In this document: piece after piece, positions 37,722-37,778 of the stretch
Layout of the letters: every line of letters begins with the position of its first letter
Position numbering within the stretch: the stretch's first letter is position 1
Assembly: GCA_902496115.1 (NCBI GenBank)
Contig: CABUZK010000015.1
Coordinates: forward strand, 1 to 37,778
DNA length: 37,778 nt
Origin: an uncultured Collinsella sp.
GTDB taxonomy: Bacteria > Actinomycetota > Coriobacteriia > Coriobacteriales > Coriobacteriaceae
Direction of reading: 5' to 3'
Made by a program: the position numbers and the translations under genes
Notes under the pieces: model-generated
Databases searched by the model: none
The model's input: only the letters and a program-made list of their open reading frames with translations
Told to the model about the DNA's origin: nothing

Positions 37722-37761
37722 ACGCCCCCGAGGCCCTATTCAGGCCACGGGGGCGTCGTTT
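37722..37761 (+). terminator. Rho-independent terminator near the window end
   Basis: ACGCCCCCG (37722-37730) pairs with CGGGGGCGT (37748-37756). A GGCC/GGCC inner stem extends it, and CGTTTT follows. It can end the peptidase transcript, about 95 bases after the stop. Nothing else is recognisable in the last 120 bases. Confidence 0.75.
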
Positions 37762-37778
37762 TCCCAGTTGAAGGAACG

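Overview
The window is high-GC DNA with strong Shine-Dalgarno sites, tightly packed genes and many long palindromes between genes. Gene content fits an anaerobic gut actinobacterium of the Coriobacteriia, most likely Collinsella: a gallate-decarboxylase-type UbiD/UbiX set, two AAA_14/DUF4143 ATPases, an OFA-type MFS carrier and a heterodimeric ABC exporter. The genus is inferred from gene style and not proven. I see no rRNA, tRNA, CRISPR array, transposase or phage gene.

Layout. 1-2.5 kb: a short KdpD-like kinase and its KdpE-like regulator. 2.5-9.4 kb: housekeeping genes, namely an RlmKL-type rRNA methyltransferase, a HAD phosphatase, a fructose-6-phosphate aldolase/transaldolase and Tex. 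9.7-14.2 kb: a catabolic operon (SDR dehydrogenase, MFS carrier, Gfo/Idh/MocA oxidoreductase) divergent from a LysR regulator. 14.4-18.7 kb: a MarR regulator translationally coupled to two ABC exporter half-transporters, with a clear promoter/operator. 18.8-20.0 kb: a pyridoxal-kinase-like gene coupled to a small Cys-rich TIGR04076-like protein. 20.0-23.6 kb: two ATPase/nuclease-fold genes on opposite strands around a low-molecular-weight phosphatase; each ATPase is preceded by three repeats with a period of exactly 33 bp. 23.6-24.9 kb: an MFS efflux carrier. 25.0-30.9 kb: an LpdD domain fused to an IDI-like NUDIX domain, a DASS-type carrier, LpdC-like UbiD, LpdB-like UbiX and a MerR regulator. 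31.1-37.6 kb: an unknown membrane protein, an aldose-epimerase-like protein, a polar amino-acid ABC importer and an M20 peptidase.

How the genes work together. The 25-31 kb block looks like an aromatic-acid (gallate-type) decarboxylation system. The carrier would move the acid, UbiX would make prenylated FMN, UbiD would decarboxylate, and the LpdD part of the fusion would support cofactor loading. The fused IDI-like domain keeps the metal ligands of isopentenyl-diphosphate isomerase but lacks its catalytic cysteine, so it may handle the dimethylallyl (pyro)phosphate that UbiX needs. This is the most interesting functional idea here. The most interesting DNA architecture is the shared three-by-33-bp repeat block in front of both ATPases. 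The window also holds at least four unrelated families of long intergenic palindromes, one of which brackets the carrier-UbiD-UbiX-MerR block as near-identical 65-bp copies.
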